Of a stretch of 64,000 nucleotides of DNA, positions 40,349 to 49,139 are shown piece by piece; positions within the stretch are counted from its first letter, which is position 1; each line of letters starts with the position of its first letter. A program made the translations under genes and the position numbers. The stretch comes from Rhodococcus sp. EPR-157 (lineage in GTDB: Bacteria; Actinomycetota; Actinomycetes; Mycobacteriales; Mycobacteriaceae). The notes under the pieces are model-generated. The model did not search any database. It was given only the letters and a program-made list of their open reading frames with translations, and was not told where the DNA came from. The stretch covers positions 1 to 64,000 of the forward strand of contig NZ_LVCV01000161.1 in assembly GCF_001647195.1 (NCBI RefSeq), given 5' to 3'.

Positions 40349-40394
40349 CAGTGGCATGGTTGAGTGCACCGGGGTGCACTCAACCATGCCACTG
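40349..40394. terminator. Long perfect hairpin, copy 1 of a repeated element
   Basis: CAGTGGCATGGTTGAGTGCACC, two bases, then its exact reverse complement: a 22-bp perfect stem between convergent ATPase and alkB genes. A second copy with the same arm sequence lies at 45504-45547. Both are accompanied by a GGCGGCTCCGCCGC-type GC palindrome, and both would work as bidirectional terminators. Confidence 0.85.
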
Positions 40395-40435
40395 CGGCGG
40401 AGCCGCTATGCCACTGCGGCGGCTGAAGGCCGAAG

Positions 40436-41545
40436 CTACTGATTGACCCGCGACATGTCGCCGTCGTAGTAGTCGATCAGCCGCTTGTCCATCACCTTTC
40501 GCCAGAGCGGCGGAACGAGTGCGCAGAAGATCATCACCGCGTACCCCGCCGGCAGCTGGGGGGATTCCTCCAGGGTGCGCAGCGATTGGTACCGCCGAAC
40601 CGGGTTCGCATGGTGATCGCTGTGCCGTTGCAGGTGGTACAGAAAGAGATTGCTCCACAGGTGATCGCTGTTCCAACTGTGCGTGTGGTCGGTCCGCTCG
40701 TATCGCCCGTTCGACCTCTTCTGGCGAAGCAAGCCGTAGTGCTCGAGATAGTTCGCGGCCTCGAAGAGGATCACGGCGATGACGGCTTGCATCACGAGGT
40801 AGGGCGCGACAATCCACCCGAAAGCCGCAATGAGGACCCCGAACACGACGAACGAGATTGCCGCAGCGTTGAACAGGTGATTGTGCGCGGACCACTTGGC
40901 TGCCCCGATGCGTTGTAGTCGCCGCTGCTCCAGCTCCCACGCCGATCGGATTCCACCGATGATGCTGCGCGGCAGAAATTTCCAGTAGCTCTCGCCGTAC
41001 CGAGCGGATGCCGGGTCTTCTGGGGTCGCCACTCGCACGTGGTGACCATGATTGTGTTCTACGTAGAAGTGGCCGTAGAACGACTGGGCCAGCGTGATTT
41101 TGGACAACCAACGCTCTACGTTCTCACGCTTGTGCCCGAGTTCGTGAGCTGCGTTGATGCCGACGCCCCCGACGATGCCGACCGTCACTGCCAGCCCGAG
41201 TCGCTCCGGGACGCCGAGGGGACCGTACGCCCAGAGGTAGCACGCGGTCGCAAGTCCGGCGTACTGCAGCGGAATCAGCAGGTACAGACACCAGCGGTAG
41301 TACCGGTCGTTCTCGAGTGCCTCGGCAGCCTCGAGTGGCGGATTGGTCCGATCCACTCCGGTGACGGCGTCGACGAGCGGGATTGCGATGCCCATGATGA
41401 ACAGTCCGAGCAACCAGAATGCGCCGGGGCCGAGCCACGAGACCAGTCCCCACGCCATGAACGGACTCAGCGGAATGACGAGGCCGAGCGGCCAGAGGTA
41501 GCGCTTCGGGTCCCGCCACGCTGGGACTGACGTCTGTCCGCTCAT
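40436..41545 (-). CDS. alkB: Alkane 1-monooxygenase (AlkB), membrane di-iron hydroxylase
   Basis: 369-residue integral-membrane non-heme di-iron enzyme that hydroxylates n-alkanes at the terminal carbon using rubredoxin-delivered electrons. All histidine boxes are present: HELGH at 134-138, EHNHGHH at 163-169, NYLEHYG at 265-271 and LQRHSDHH at 305-312. Hydrophobic helices lie at about 18-38, 42-62, 86-104, 115-132, 228-246 and 249-266. ATG 41545 is used; an earlier frame start lacks family similarity. No rubredoxin genes follow, so this is a solitary alkB that must borrow electron carriers from elsewhere. Confidence 0.95.
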   Translation of the reverse strand: MSGQTSVPAWRDPKRYLWPLGLVIPLSPFMAWGLVSWLGPGAFWLLGLFIMGIAIPLVDAVTGVDRTNPPLEAAEALENDRYYRWCLYLLIPLQYAGLATACYLWAYGPLGVPERLGLAVTVGIVGGVGINAAHELGHKRENVERWLSKITLAQSFYGHFYVEHNHGHHVRVATPEDPASARYGESYWKFLPRSIIGGIRSAWELEQRRLQRIGAAKWSAHNHLFNAAAISFVVFGVLIAAFGWIVAPYLVMQAVIAVILFEAANYLEHYGLLRQKRSNGRYERTDHTHSWNSDHLWSNLFLYHLQRHSDHHANPVRRYQSLRTLEESPQLPAGYAVMIFCALVPPLWRKVMDKRLIDYYDGDMSRVNQ

Positions 41546-41694
41546 AAGGGAGTGAGTACCCCCTCTCCGCAGAACAACCACCAACAATTTACCCTTACTA
41601 ACGATAACAGCTATTTCCGTGCGACTCTTCTACTCTGGGCTTCGGCCCCAGGTCATGAGCGGATGGCCACTTGTCCATGTGAGGAGTAACACCA

Positions 41695-42531
41695 GTGCAC
41701 AGAACCGAGTCGGAGTTCACCGGGCGGCGCGGTACCCGCATCGTGTACGACGTATGGACGCCTGACGTGCCGGTTACCGGGCTCCTCGTCCTGTCTCATG
41801 GTCTCGGCGAACATGCCCGACGCTACGACCACGTCATTGCCGAGTTGGGCAAGCTCGGGCTTGTGGTCTACGCCCCGGACCACCGGGGGCACGGTCGATC
41901 GGGTGGCAAGAGGCTGGAGCTGAAGAGTTGGTCCGACTACGTCGTCGACCTGCACGAACTGTTCCGCATCGCGCGCGCGGCGCATCCGGACACCAAGAAT
42001 TTCTTGCTCGGGCACAGTATGGGTGGCGCGATCGCCTTGTCGTACGCGCTCGAGTACCAGGCCGAGTTGGACGGGTTGATGCTGTCCGGTCCGGCGGTGG
42101 TCCTCGGTGACGGTACGCCCAAGATTCTCATCCCCATCGGCAAGATTTTGGGTCGCATCGCGCCAGGTGTTCCAGTTCAATCGCTCGCGTCGTCCGATGT
42201 ATCCCGTGATCCGGCGGTCGTGGCAGCGTACGACTCCGATCCGCTGGTTCACCACGGCAAGGTTCCTGCCGGATTGGCCAGCCAGCTCGTCGGCGCGATG
42301 GAAAGCTATCCGGCGCTACTCTCGTCGCTCACGCTCCCTGTCCTGCTTCAGCACGGCAGCGAAGACCGGCTCGCTGACGTGTCGGGTAGTCGGATGATTG
42401 CCGACAAGGCAGGTTCGACGGATCTCACGATCGAGGTCTACGACGGCCTGTTCCACGAGGTCTTCAACGAGCCGGAACAGGAGAAGGTTCTCGGTGACCT
42501 GATCGCTTGGCTGTCGCCGCGTCTGCAGTGA
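41695..42531 (+). CDS. Monoacylglycerol lipase-like alpha/beta hydrolase
   Basis: 278-residue serine hydrolase of the monoglyceride lipase family. It has LLVLSHGLGEHARRYDHVIAELGKLGLVVYAPDHRGHGRSGGKR, the nucleophile elbow LLGHSMGGAIALSYAL, Asp in QHGSEDRLAD and His in YDGLFHEVFNEPE, completing the triad. It starts with GTG at 41695, preceded by GAGGAG. Followed on the same strand by the patatin gene, so a lipid-turnover unit is likely. Divergent from alkB across 149 bp of AT-richer sequence. Confidence 0.92.
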   Translation: MHRTESEFTGRRGTRIVYDVWTPDVPVTGLLVLSHGLGEHARRYDHVIAELGKLGLVVYAPDHRGHGRSGGKRLELKSWSDYVVDLHELFRIARAAHPDTKNFLLGHSMGGAIALSYALEYQAELDGLMLSGPAVVLGDGTPKILIPIGKILGRIAPGVPVQSLASSDVSRDPAVVAAYDSDPLVHHGKVPAGLASQLVGAMESYPALLSSLTLPVLLQHGSEDRLADVSGSRMIADKAGSTDLTIEVYDGLFHEVFNEPEQEKVLGDLIAWLSPRLQ

Positions 42532-42576
42532 CCTAGTAGGTTCTCACCCGGGGCAAGCCGAAGAGGGGGTTGGACG

Positions 42577-43434
42577 ATGGCGCGCACAGCACTTGTTCTG
42601 GGTGGCGGCGGGGTCGCAGGAATCGCGTGGCAGACCGGTGTACTACACGGTCTGGCCGAGTCCGGCATCGATGTGACTGCACCTTCTTGGTCCGACATGT
42701 TGTTGGGGACGTCGGCAGGTTCGACCGTGGCCGCGCAGGTGACCAGCGGCGCCACACTGAGCGAGCTGTATTCACGGCAGGTGGATCCGGAGTTGCAGAT
42801 CGACGAGCCGCGCCCTGACGTGTCGATCGACGAGCTGAACGAACTGCTCGACCGGGCGACGGAGCGCTCTGCCGGTGACCGGCAGAAGTTCGCGCGCGAA
42901 GTCGGGAAGGTGGCGCTTGCAGCTGTGACGCCTCCCGAGGCCGAACGACGAGCAGCCATCAAGCGCAGGTTGCCGGCTCACGAATGGCCCGACCGCGACT
43001 TGCGTGTCGTCGCGGTCGACGCCGAATCCGGGCGTCACCGAGTTCTGAATCGAGACTCGGGAGTGCGTCTCGTCGACGCTGTTGCCGCGAGCTGCGCCAT
43101 TCCGGGTATGTGGCCACCGGTGACCGTCGGGGTTCACCGCTACGTCGACGGCGGTGTCCGATCGAGCGAGAATGCCGATCTTGCAGTCGGTTTCGCGAGG
43201 GTGCTCGTCCTTCAGGTCGGCGTCTTCGAGCCCGGTCTCGATCCGCTCGAGGCCGAGCGGGCGCATCTGTCCGCACGGGGCTCAGCCGTCGAGGTCATCC
43301 GTCCGGACACCGAAGCGCTGGCCGCGATCGGACCGGATCTCACCGACTTGGCGGTCAGGGCCGCCGCCGCGGAGGCCGGTTATCGGCAGGGGCAACGCAC
43401 AGCCGACGTGATCAAGCACTTCACGGTAGCTTGA
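42577..43434 (+). CDS. Patatin-like phospholipase
   Basis: 285-residue patatin-fold acyl hydrolase with a Ser-Asp dyad. The oxyanion hole is LVLGGGGVAGIAW, the nucleophile motif GTSAGS, and the Asp motif YVDGGVRSSENADLA. It lies 45 bp after the monoacylglycerol-lipase-like gene. Cytoplasmic by sequence. Its 3' end overlaps the convergent amidohydrolase by 14 bp. Confidence 0.93.
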   Translation: MARTALVLGGGGVAGIAWQTGVLHGLAESGIDVTAPSWSDMLLGTSAGSTVAAQVTSGATLSELYSRQVDPELQIDEPRPDVSIDELNELLDRATERSAGDRQKFAREVGKVALAAVTPPEAERRAAIKRRLPAHEWPDRDLRVVAVDAESGRHRVLNRDSGVRLVDAVAASCAIPGMWPPVTVGVHRYVDGGVRSSENADLAVGFARVLVLQVGVFEPGLDPLEAERAHLSARGSAVEVIRPDTEALAAIGPDLTDLAVRAAAAEAGYRQGQRTADVIKHFTVA

Positions 43435-44311
43435 TCGGCCCGAACAGCGCAGCACCGTTGCTGTAGCAGACATCTCGAGTCCAGTCGTCGCCGAGGTCGA
43501 GCCGCGCGACGGCGTGCAGGGCGTCGAAGTACGTGTACGGAATGTTGGGAAAGTCGCTGCCGAACAGTATGCGGTCCTGCAGGTCTCGAAGGTGTGGCCT
43601 CGCGGAGACGGGGAACGGCCAGGACGTTTCCGAGAAGTCGGTGAAGGCCATCGTGGTGTCGAGTCGCACGTGCCCGTATCGTTCGGCCAACTCGAGGAAC
43701 TCGACGTACTCGGGCATGCCCATGTGCGCGATGATCAGCGGAAGTCGGGGGAACCTGTGCAACAGCGCGGCAATGGGTTCCGGGCCGGTGTACGTTCCGG
43801 GTGACGGGCCGGATCCGCAGTGGATGACTACCGGTATCGCAGCGTCCTGGAGCGCGCCCCAGACCGGATCGAGCAGGGGATCGTTCGGCGAATAGTCACC
43901 GACCTGTATGTGTGACTTGAAGATTCGCGCCCCGGCCGCGATCGCGTCGGCGACGTAGCCGCCGGCCGAGCTTTCGGGATAGAACGTCGCGGTCTGCACG
44001 CAGTCGGGTGTCCGTCGCCCGAAGTCGGCTCCCCAGGAATTGAGCCACGCAGCCATGTCAGGCTTGTGCGGATAGATCATCGACGTGAAGCCGCGTACCC
44101 CGAACTCGCGCAACGTGGCCAGTCGTACGTCCTCGTCTTCGCGGTACGTTATCGGCCATGCCATACCTGTCAGGGGCCCGACCGAGTCGAAGTAGGACCA
44201 GACTTTGTCCATGACGTTCTTGGGCATGAAGTGGGTGTGCACGTCGAAGATCCCGGGAAGGCCGAGGTCCTCCCAGAACCCCCGGACCTGATCCGTCTCA
44301 CTCGGCGACAT
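43421..44311 (-). CDS. Amidohydrolase family 2 (ACMSD/TIM-barrel) protein
   Basis: 296-residue metal-dependent hydrolase or decarboxylase of the amidohydrolase-2 group. Metal ligands are visible as FDVHTHF, VVIHCGSG, LIIAHMG and the Asp in LFGSDFPNIPY. Such proteins decarboxylate aromatic acids or hydrolyse lactones. The neighbouring genes give no pathway hint. Confidence 0.88.
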   Translation of the reverse strand: MSPSETDQVRGFWEDLGLPGIFDVHTHFMPKNVMDKVWSYFDSVGPLTGMAWPITYREDEDVRLATLREFGVRGFTSMIYPHKPDMAAWLNSWGADFGRRTPDCVQTATFYPESSAGGYVADAIAAGARIFKSHIQVGDYSPNDPLLDPVWGALQDAAIPVVIHCGSGPSPGTYTGPEPIAALLHRFPRLPLIIAHMGMPEYVEFLELAERYGHVRLDTTMAFTDFSETSWPFPVSARPHLRDLQDRILFGSDFPNIPYTYFDALHAVARLDLGDDWTRDVCYSNGAALFGPIKLP

Positions 44312-44482
44312 GGGTCTCGACCTGCTCGAGCGTCGTAGCCGGTGCCTCGACGGTCAGTGGCGTGTTCATACTTCGATTGGAGCACAGCCGGACCGCGCAG
44401 GTGGTGGCGGTGTCGGCGTAGTACCCGATACGACCGGTTGTACCGTGGGTCACAGAATTGTCGGCCGAGGAGAGGGCAGTAC

Positions 44483-45472
44483 ATGCGCGCGGTACACATC
44501 ACGAGTCTCGACGGACCGGATTCGGTACAGATCGTCGACGTCGACGAACCCGCCGCCCGTGAGAACGCGGTGGTCATCGATGTTCACGCGGCCGGCGTGG
44601 CTTTCCCCGACGCCCTGCTGACGAGAGGGCTGTACCAGTACAAGCCCGATTTGCCGTTCGTCCCGGGCAGCGAGGTTGCGGGAATCGTCCGGTCCGCGCC
44701 CGAAGGCTCGGGCTTTGCAGCGGGCGACCGTGTCGCGGCACTGACAGGGTTGTCCGACGGTATGGCCGAGGTCGTGGTCGTCTCTCCGGACACTGTGTTC
44801 GCGTTGCCCGATTCGGTGTCGCTCACTGCAGGCGCTGGATTGCTGTTCAACGACTTGACGGTCCACTTCGCTCTTCGGCAGCGCGGACGGCTTGCCGAGG
44901 GCGAGACGGTTCTGGTGCACGGCGCCGCAGGTGGCATCGGAACCTCAGCGTTGCGTATCGCTCCGGTTCTGGGTGCATCGCGTGTCATCGCGGTCGTCAG
45001 CACCGCCGCGAAGGCCGAGACGGCGAAGGCCGCAGGCGCCACGGATGTCGTGCTCGTCGAGGACGAGAACGGCCGAGGGTGGAAGGACGCGGTGAAGGAA
45101 CTGACTGGAGGGAAGGGCGTCGACATCGTCGTCGATCCGGTCGGAGGTGACAGATTCACCGACAGCATCAGGAGTCTGGCGCCGTCGGGACGCATTCTCG
45201 TCCTCGGCTTCACAGGTGGTGAGATTCCCACGGTGAAGGTCAACCGGCTTCTGCTCAACAACGTCGACGTCGTGGGTGTCGGATGGGGAGCGTGGTGGAT
45301 GACGCGCCCCGGTTACCTCGCCACTCAGTGGGCCGAGCTGAAGCCGCTGCTGGCATCCGGGAAGCTCAGCGCTCCCGAGCCGTCCGTGTCCCCACTGGAC
45401 AAGGCGGGCGAGGCAATCGCTTCGCTCGAAAATCGCACTGCTGCAGGCAAAGTGGTCCTGCAGCTCGCCTGA
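44483..45472 (+). CDS. NADPH:quinone oxidoreductase-like MDR family enzyme
   Basis: 329-residue zinc-free medium-chain reductase. It has the N-terminal GroES-like domain (VHAAGVAFPDALLTRGLYQYKPDLPFVPGSEVAGIV) and a Rossmann domain with VLVHGAAGGIGTSALRIA. Zinc-ligand cysteines are absent. ATG 44483 follows GAGGAGAGGG. Followed by the second copy of the long hairpin terminator. Probable substrates are quinones, enones or enoyl-CoA. Confidence 0.92.
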   Translation: MRAVHITSLDGPDSVQIVDVDEPAARENAVVIDVHAAGVAFPDALLTRGLYQYKPDLPFVPGSEVAGIVRSAPEGSGFAAGDRVAALTGLSDGMAEVVVVSPDTVFALPDSVSLTAGAGLLFNDLTVHFALRQRGRLAEGETVLVHGAAGGIGTSALRIAPVLGASRVIAVVSTAAKAETAKAAGATDVVLVEDENGRGWKDAVKELTGGKGVDIVVDPVGGDRFTDSIRSLAPSGRILVLGFTGGEIPTVKVNRLLLNNVDVVGVGWGAWWMTRPGYLATQWAELKPLLASGKLSAPEPSVSPLDKAGEAIASLENRTAAGKVVLQLA

Positions 45473-45503
45473 GCCGCCCATCGACTCAGGCGGCTCCGCC
45501 GCC

Positions 45504-45547
45504 AGTGGCACGGTTGAGTGCACCAGAGGACACTCAGTCGTGCCACT
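45504..45547. terminator. Long hairpin, copy 2 of the repeated element
   Basis: AGTGGCACGGTTGAGTG, a 10-nt loop, CACTCAGTCGTGCCACT: 15 of 17 pairs. Arm sequence is shared with the hairpin at 40349-40394 (AGTGGCAYGGTTGAGTG). It lies between convergent genes and includes the last base pairs of the kinase stop codon. Confidence 0.8.
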
Positions 45548-46883
45548 AGTCGGGCAGCTCCACCCCGCGGGCCTGCGACAACGCCGCCACCTCGGCGGGA
45601 AAGACGTTCCTGAACACGAACGGATCGGTCCCCAGCGCCCAGTTCGGGGCCAGCTCGATCGCATACCGTTCGAAGTAGCCCAGCTGCTTGCCGACGAGAA
45701 TGAGCTCCTCGGGGCTCGACGTGCGGTACTGCTTGCCCATGCCGACGAGCGCTTTGATGAAGTCGGTCAGACTGAAGTGCGCCAACGTGTCCGACAACAT
45801 CGGCGCGAAGACGGCCTGCAGAATCATGCCGACCTCGGCATCGGTGCCGACGTCCTCGGACACGATGCCGAGGCGTTTGACGCTGCCTGCCAGGCGGGTG
45901 AAGTCTCCGTCGATCACCGTGGCGTGGAACAGATCCTGCAGTAGTGAGCGCCACTGTTCGTCGAGCTCACCCATCACGCCGAAATCGAGGAACGCCACTC
46001 GTCCGTCGTCGAGCACCCATACATTGCCGGCGTGCACATCGCCGTGAAAAAGGCCGTGCAGGACAAGCGCTTCCATCCAGACCTTCGCTGCTCGGCGTAC
46101 CACCAGCTCGGAAGTGTCGCCCGGCGTGCACTGATCGAGCGGGGATCCGTGCATGCGTTCCATGCAGATGACCCGGTTGCCGCAGTACTCGTCGATGATC
46201 TCGGGGGCCGTCACGTACTCGTTGTCGCCGAACGCGGATATCGCGGCACGGAACGACGCTTGGCGACGTGCCTCGACGACGCTGTCCAGTTCGGCAAACG
46301 TCGCGGCGTGCAGATCGACGATGATGGCGGATGCGTTGGCGGTCGCGAAGAATCCGATGTACTTCTCGAGTGCACGCGCGAAGATGTAGGCGATGCGCAG
46401 ATCGATCTTCATGCGGTGGTAGATGCCGCGTCGCTGAACTTTCATGACGGCTTCGCGGCCGTCCTGCAGAACGCACAGGTGCACTTGGGCAACAGATGCC
46501 GAGGACAGCGGAGTGTCATCGAAACGCTGGAACAACTCGTCGGTGCTGCGGCCCAGATCGGCTTCGATGATGGCTCGGGCTTGCGCCCCGGGGAACGACG
46601 GAACCTCGTCGAGACATCGAAGACAGGTGTCGGCAAGAACTTTCGGGAACAATCCGGGCGAGGAGCCCATCAACTGTCCGACCTTGACGAACGTCGGGCC
46701 GAGTACGAAGAACGCGTCGACCACACCCTCCGATGCATGAATCGGCCAGCCGCGGCGGGGACGAACCATCCACCGTCCGAGAGCGCGAAACTGGTACAGC
46801 ACCAGAACGGCACCGATGACGATGAGGCGGAGAAATTCGCGAACGCCGAACGTGCGCAGCGGCGGAATGCGCTTCCCGCTCAT
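45546..46883 (-). CDS. ABC1/AarF/UbiB-type atypical kinase
   Basis: 445-residue UbiB-family protein. Signature elements are the KxGQ motif FVKVGQLMGSSPGLFP, SSASVAQVH (Ala-rich in place of a P-loop), catalytic HGDVHAGN and metal-binding DFG in VAFLDFGVMGE. An N-terminal hydrophobic stretch (LRLIVIGAVLVLYQF) may tether it to the membrane. Bacterial homologues support quinone or lipid metabolism through ATPase activity. It starts in an ATGA overlap with the TetR gene. Confidence 0.92.
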   Translation of the reverse strand: MSGKRIPPLRTFGVREFLRLIVIGAVLVLYQFRALGRWMVRPRRGWPIHASEGVVDAFFVLGPTFVKVGQLMGSSPGLFPKVLADTCLRCLDEVPSFPGAQARAIIEADLGRSTDELFQRFDDTPLSSASVAQVHLCVLQDGREAVMKVQRRGIYHRMKIDLRIAYIFARALEKYIGFFATANASAIIVDLHAATFAELDSVVEARRQASFRAAISAFGDNEYVTAPEIIDEYCGNRVICMERMHGSPLDQCTPGDTSELVVRRAAKVWMEALVLHGLFHGDVHAGNVWVLDDGRVAFLDFGVMGELDEQWRSLLQDLFHATVIDGDFTRLAGSVKRLGIVSEDVGTDAEVGMILQAVFAPMLSDTLAHFSLTDFIKALVGMGKQYRTSSPEELILVGKQLGYFERYAIELAPNWALGTDPFVFRNVFPAEVAALSQARGVELPD

Positions 46884-47458
46884 CGGCCAACCCCGGGAGT
46901 GCCTGCGCCGAGGGCCGCGGTTTCCAGCCGAGTCAACACGCGTTCGAAACTCCGGCCGTCGTCGGATGCTCGTGCGAGCACGAGTGCGCCTTGGATGCCT
47001 GCGACGATCTCCTCCGCGAGTCCGCGGGAGTCCTCACCGTGACCGAGCTGGCGTAGGACCGGCGTCAGTGCGTCGATCCAATCAGTGAAGTACTTGGCGA
47101 CCCGGGTGCCGAACAGAGCTCGCTCCATTCCGAGGGAGAACGCGCCGAACAGGCAGACGCGGCGGCCGGACTGGAAGTACTTCAGTGTCTGCGCGAACAT
47201 GTCGGAAGAGTGGGCGCGGGCGTCCGTTGCCGCCTGCAGTGGCGTGAAGACGTTGACCTGGAACCACGCCTCGACGTCGTCGAGAACGGCCTCTGCCATC
47301 TCCGTCTTTCCACGAGGGAAGAAGTGGTAGAGACTGCCTTTGCCGAGCCCGGTCCTGCTGCTGATGACCGACAGTGACGATCCGTTCCAGCCGTGATCGC
47401 CGAATACGCCCGCCAGAACCGGCACCACATCTCGCCGGTCGGTAGTTGCTCGTGACAC
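46880..47458 (-). CDS. TetR-family transcriptional regulator
   Basis: 192-residue TetR repressor. The N-terminal helix-turn-helix is visible as VFGDHGWNGSSLSVISSRTGLGKGSLYHFFPRGKTEMAEAVLDDV. The GTG at 47458 has GAGGAG six bases upstream; longer frames are antisense noise. It is translationally coupled to the ABC1 kinase and divergent from the DUF998 gene. An inverted repeat TGTACC-N4-GGTACA lies 51 bp upstream and is the likely operator. The ligand is unknown. Confidence 0.92.
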   Translation of the reverse strand: MSRATTDRRDVVPVLAGVFGDHGWNGSSLSVISSRTGLGKGSLYHFFPRGKTEMAEAVLDDVEAWFQVNVFTPLQAATDARAHSSDMFAQTLKYFQSGRRVCLFGAFSLGMERALFGTRVAKYFTDWIDALTPVLRQLGHGEDSRGLAEEIVAGIQGALVLARASDDGRSFERVLTRLETAALGAGTPGVGR

Positions 47459-47508
47459 TGTTACTCCTCGGGGTCGCCCCTCGCGCCATTGCGGGGAACG
47501 GCTTCGAC

Positions 47509-47524
47509 TGTACCTATCGGTACA
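47509..47524. promoter_or_regulatory. Inverted repeat, likely TetR operator
   Basis: TGTACCTATCGGTACA: two perfect 6-bp arms around TATC, in the divergent space between the TetR gene and the DUF998 gene. Position and form fit autoregulation by the adjacent repressor. Confidence 0.7.
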
Positions 47525-47557
47525 ACAGGCCGACACCGACCCCGTCAGGAGCACACG

Positions 47558-48187
47558 ATCGACACCACACGTACCCGCCTGGCAGGGTGGCTCTTCGGGC
47601 TCGCCGCAATGCAATATCTGCTGGCCGAGGCAGTTACCGCGGCCATGTTCGGCGGGTACCGCCCGGCGTACGACACCGTCAGCGAACTCGGCGTACCTTC
47701 CGTCTCGGACTGGCACGTCCTGATGAACATCGCGTTCTGCGTATCCGCAGTATCGGTGTTGGTCGCGGGTTTCTGTTCGGCGCACCTCCTTGCGACGCGA
47801 CGGCGGGTCTATCTCGGAGCCGTGATCGGGTACTCGGTGGGCAGCGTCCTGGTCGCTACCGTGCATTCCGGCGACGGCAGCGCGCACGTCGTGGGGGCGG
47901 TGCTGGCGATCGGGGCGGGAAACGTCATTGCCGTCGTCGTCGGAACAGGTGCGCGTGCCTGTCCACGATGGTATTCCGGTGGAAGTCTGGCCCTGGGCGT
48001 CGTCGGATTTTTCGCGTCGGCCCTGCTGATAGCCGGAATCGGGCCGGTGGGAGCCGTCGAACGAGCCTCGATCTATACGTTCGTGGCCTGGGAGCTGTTG
48101 ACGGCGTTGGTTATCGGAAGGCGCAGCCGTTCTGCTCACAGCAGAAATACAGCGGTTCGGCCGACGCCCTGTCGTCGCGCCTTCTAG
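47558..48187 (+). CDS. DUF998-like membrane protein (possible AUC start)
   Basis: About 209-residue integral membrane protein with six helices, of the DUF998 type: LFGLAAMQYLLAEAVTAAMF, the conserved loop YDTVSELGVPS, then VLMNIAFCVSAVSVLVAGF and further helices. No ATG, GTG or normal TTG fits. A perfect AGGAG at 47547 is spaced six bases before ATC (47558) in frame, giving IDTTRTRLAGWLFG; the only ordinary start upstream is TTG at 47489, which would place the TetR operator inside the coding region. The in-frame ATG further down would cut the first helix. Start therefore uncertain. Confidence 0.75.
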   Translation: MDTTRTRLAGWLFGLAAMQYLLAEAVTAAMFGGYRPAYDTVSELGVPSVSDWHVLMNIAFCVSAVSVLVAGFCSAHLLATRRRVYLGAVIGYSVGSVLVATVHSGDGSAHVVGAVLAIGAGNVIAVVVGTGARACPRWYSGGSLALGVVGFFASALLIAGIGPVGAVERASIYTFVAWELLTALVIGRRSRSAHSRNTAVRPTPCRRAF

Positions 48188-48197
48188 CCTGGACGGC

Positions 48198-48542
48198 ATG
48201 GCCGAGGACCGAGCAGAAGCGACAGTCATTCCCCTACGTCCCACCCCGCCCCGTGAGCCTCTCGTCCGCGACGGTATGGGACGGGTGCTGCGTCGGATCC
48301 GTCAGGAGCAGGGCAGGACGCTCGACGACGTCTCGTCGCAGGCCCGGGTGTCGATGCCGTATCTGTCCGAGATCGAACGTGGCCGCAAGGAAGCGTCGTC
48401 CGAGGTTCTCTCGGCACTGTGCGGAGCACTCGAGATCGCGCCGTCGAAGCTGTTGATGCTCACCGGACGTGAACTCGCCGGTGCGGATTCTCGCCGGCGA
48501 GTCTCACGTGGGCCGTCCCCGGTCGTCATGCTGGCTGCCTGA
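48198..48542 (+). CDS. PopR/ClgR-like XRE-family regulator
   Basis: 114-residue HTH protein matching the ClgR/PopR group of actinobacterial Clp protease activators: GRVLRRIRQEQGRTLDDVSSQARVSMPYLSEIERGRKEASSEVLSALCGALEIAPSKLL. ClgR-type proteins end in a hydrophobic Clp-degradation tag; this one ends VVMLAA, which fits. It is convergent with, and one base from the end of, a clpP pair, recalling Streptomyces popR beside clpP3-clpP4. The palindrome upstream of that clpP pair supports regulation by this protein. Confidence 0.85.
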   Translation: MAEDRAEATVIPLRPTPPREPLVRDGMGRVLRRIRQEQGRTLDDVSSQARVSMPYLSEIERGRKEASSEVLSALCGALEIAPSKLLMLTGRELAGADSRRRVSRGPSPVVMLAA

Positions 48543-48543
48543 C

Positions 48544-49137
48544 TTACTGGTTCCGGTTGGTGGCGATCAGGTCGGCGAGGCCGTAGTCGACGGCCTCGGT
48601 GGCCGAATAGATCTTGTCGCGGTCGGTGTCTCGCCGCAATACCTCCGGCTTCTGCCCGGTGTGATGCGCGAGAATCGTCTCCATTTCGCTACGGACCCGG
48701 ACGATCTCGTCCCGTTGCAGCGTGAGGTCGGAGATCGTTCCTTCTCCTCCTCCCGACGGTTGATGAAGCAGAATTCGGGCGTGGTTCAGCATGATTCGCT
48801 TCCCGGGCGCTCCCGACGCCATCAGTACGCCTGCCGCCGACGCCGCCTGCCCCACGCAGAATGTAGAGACATCCGGTTTGATGTATTCCATGGTGTCGTA
48901 GATGGCGGTCATCGCGGTGAACGAACCACCGGGAGAGTTGATGTAGAGGCTGATGTCCGCATCGGGATTGTCGGATTCGAGGTGAAAGAGTTGCGCGATA
49001 ACGACATTGGCGACGCCGTCGTCGATCTCGGTCCCGAGGAAGATCACTCGTTCCGACAGTAGCCGACTGTAGATGTCGAAGGCCCTCTCACCGCTGTGCG
49101 TACGTTCGACGACGGTAGGAATCGTGTACTGGCTCAT
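48544..49137 (-). CDS. clpP: ATP-dependent Clp protease proteolytic subunit, second of pair
   Basis: 197-residue ClpP serine peptidase. Catalytic Ser100 ([11 protein letters not shown]) and His125 ([10 protein letters not shown]) are present, with the family SPGGS strand. ATG 49137 is used; GTG 49143, overlapping the stop of the first clpP gene in GTGA, is an equally credible coupled start. ClpP pairs form mixed tetradecamers with ClpX/ClpC in actinobacteria. The context (PopR-like gene rather than tig or clpX) suggests a secondary, inducible clpP set. No clpX or clpC gene is nearby. Confidence 0.92.
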   Translation of the reverse strand: MSQYTIPTVVERTHSGERAFDIYSRLLSERVIFLGTEIDDGVANVVIAQLFHLESDNPDADISLYINSPGGSFTAMTAIYDTMEYIKPDVSTFCVGQAASAAGVLMASGAPGKRIMLNHARILLHQPSGGGEGTISDLTLQRDEIVRVRSEMETILAHHTGQKPEVLRRDTDRDKIYSATEAVDYGLADLIATNRNQ

Positions 49138-49139
49138 GG

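Noticed and set aside
46032-47042. Plus-strand open frame of 336 codons
   Set aside because: Antisense to the ABC1 kinase and TetR genes, both with clear family motifs.
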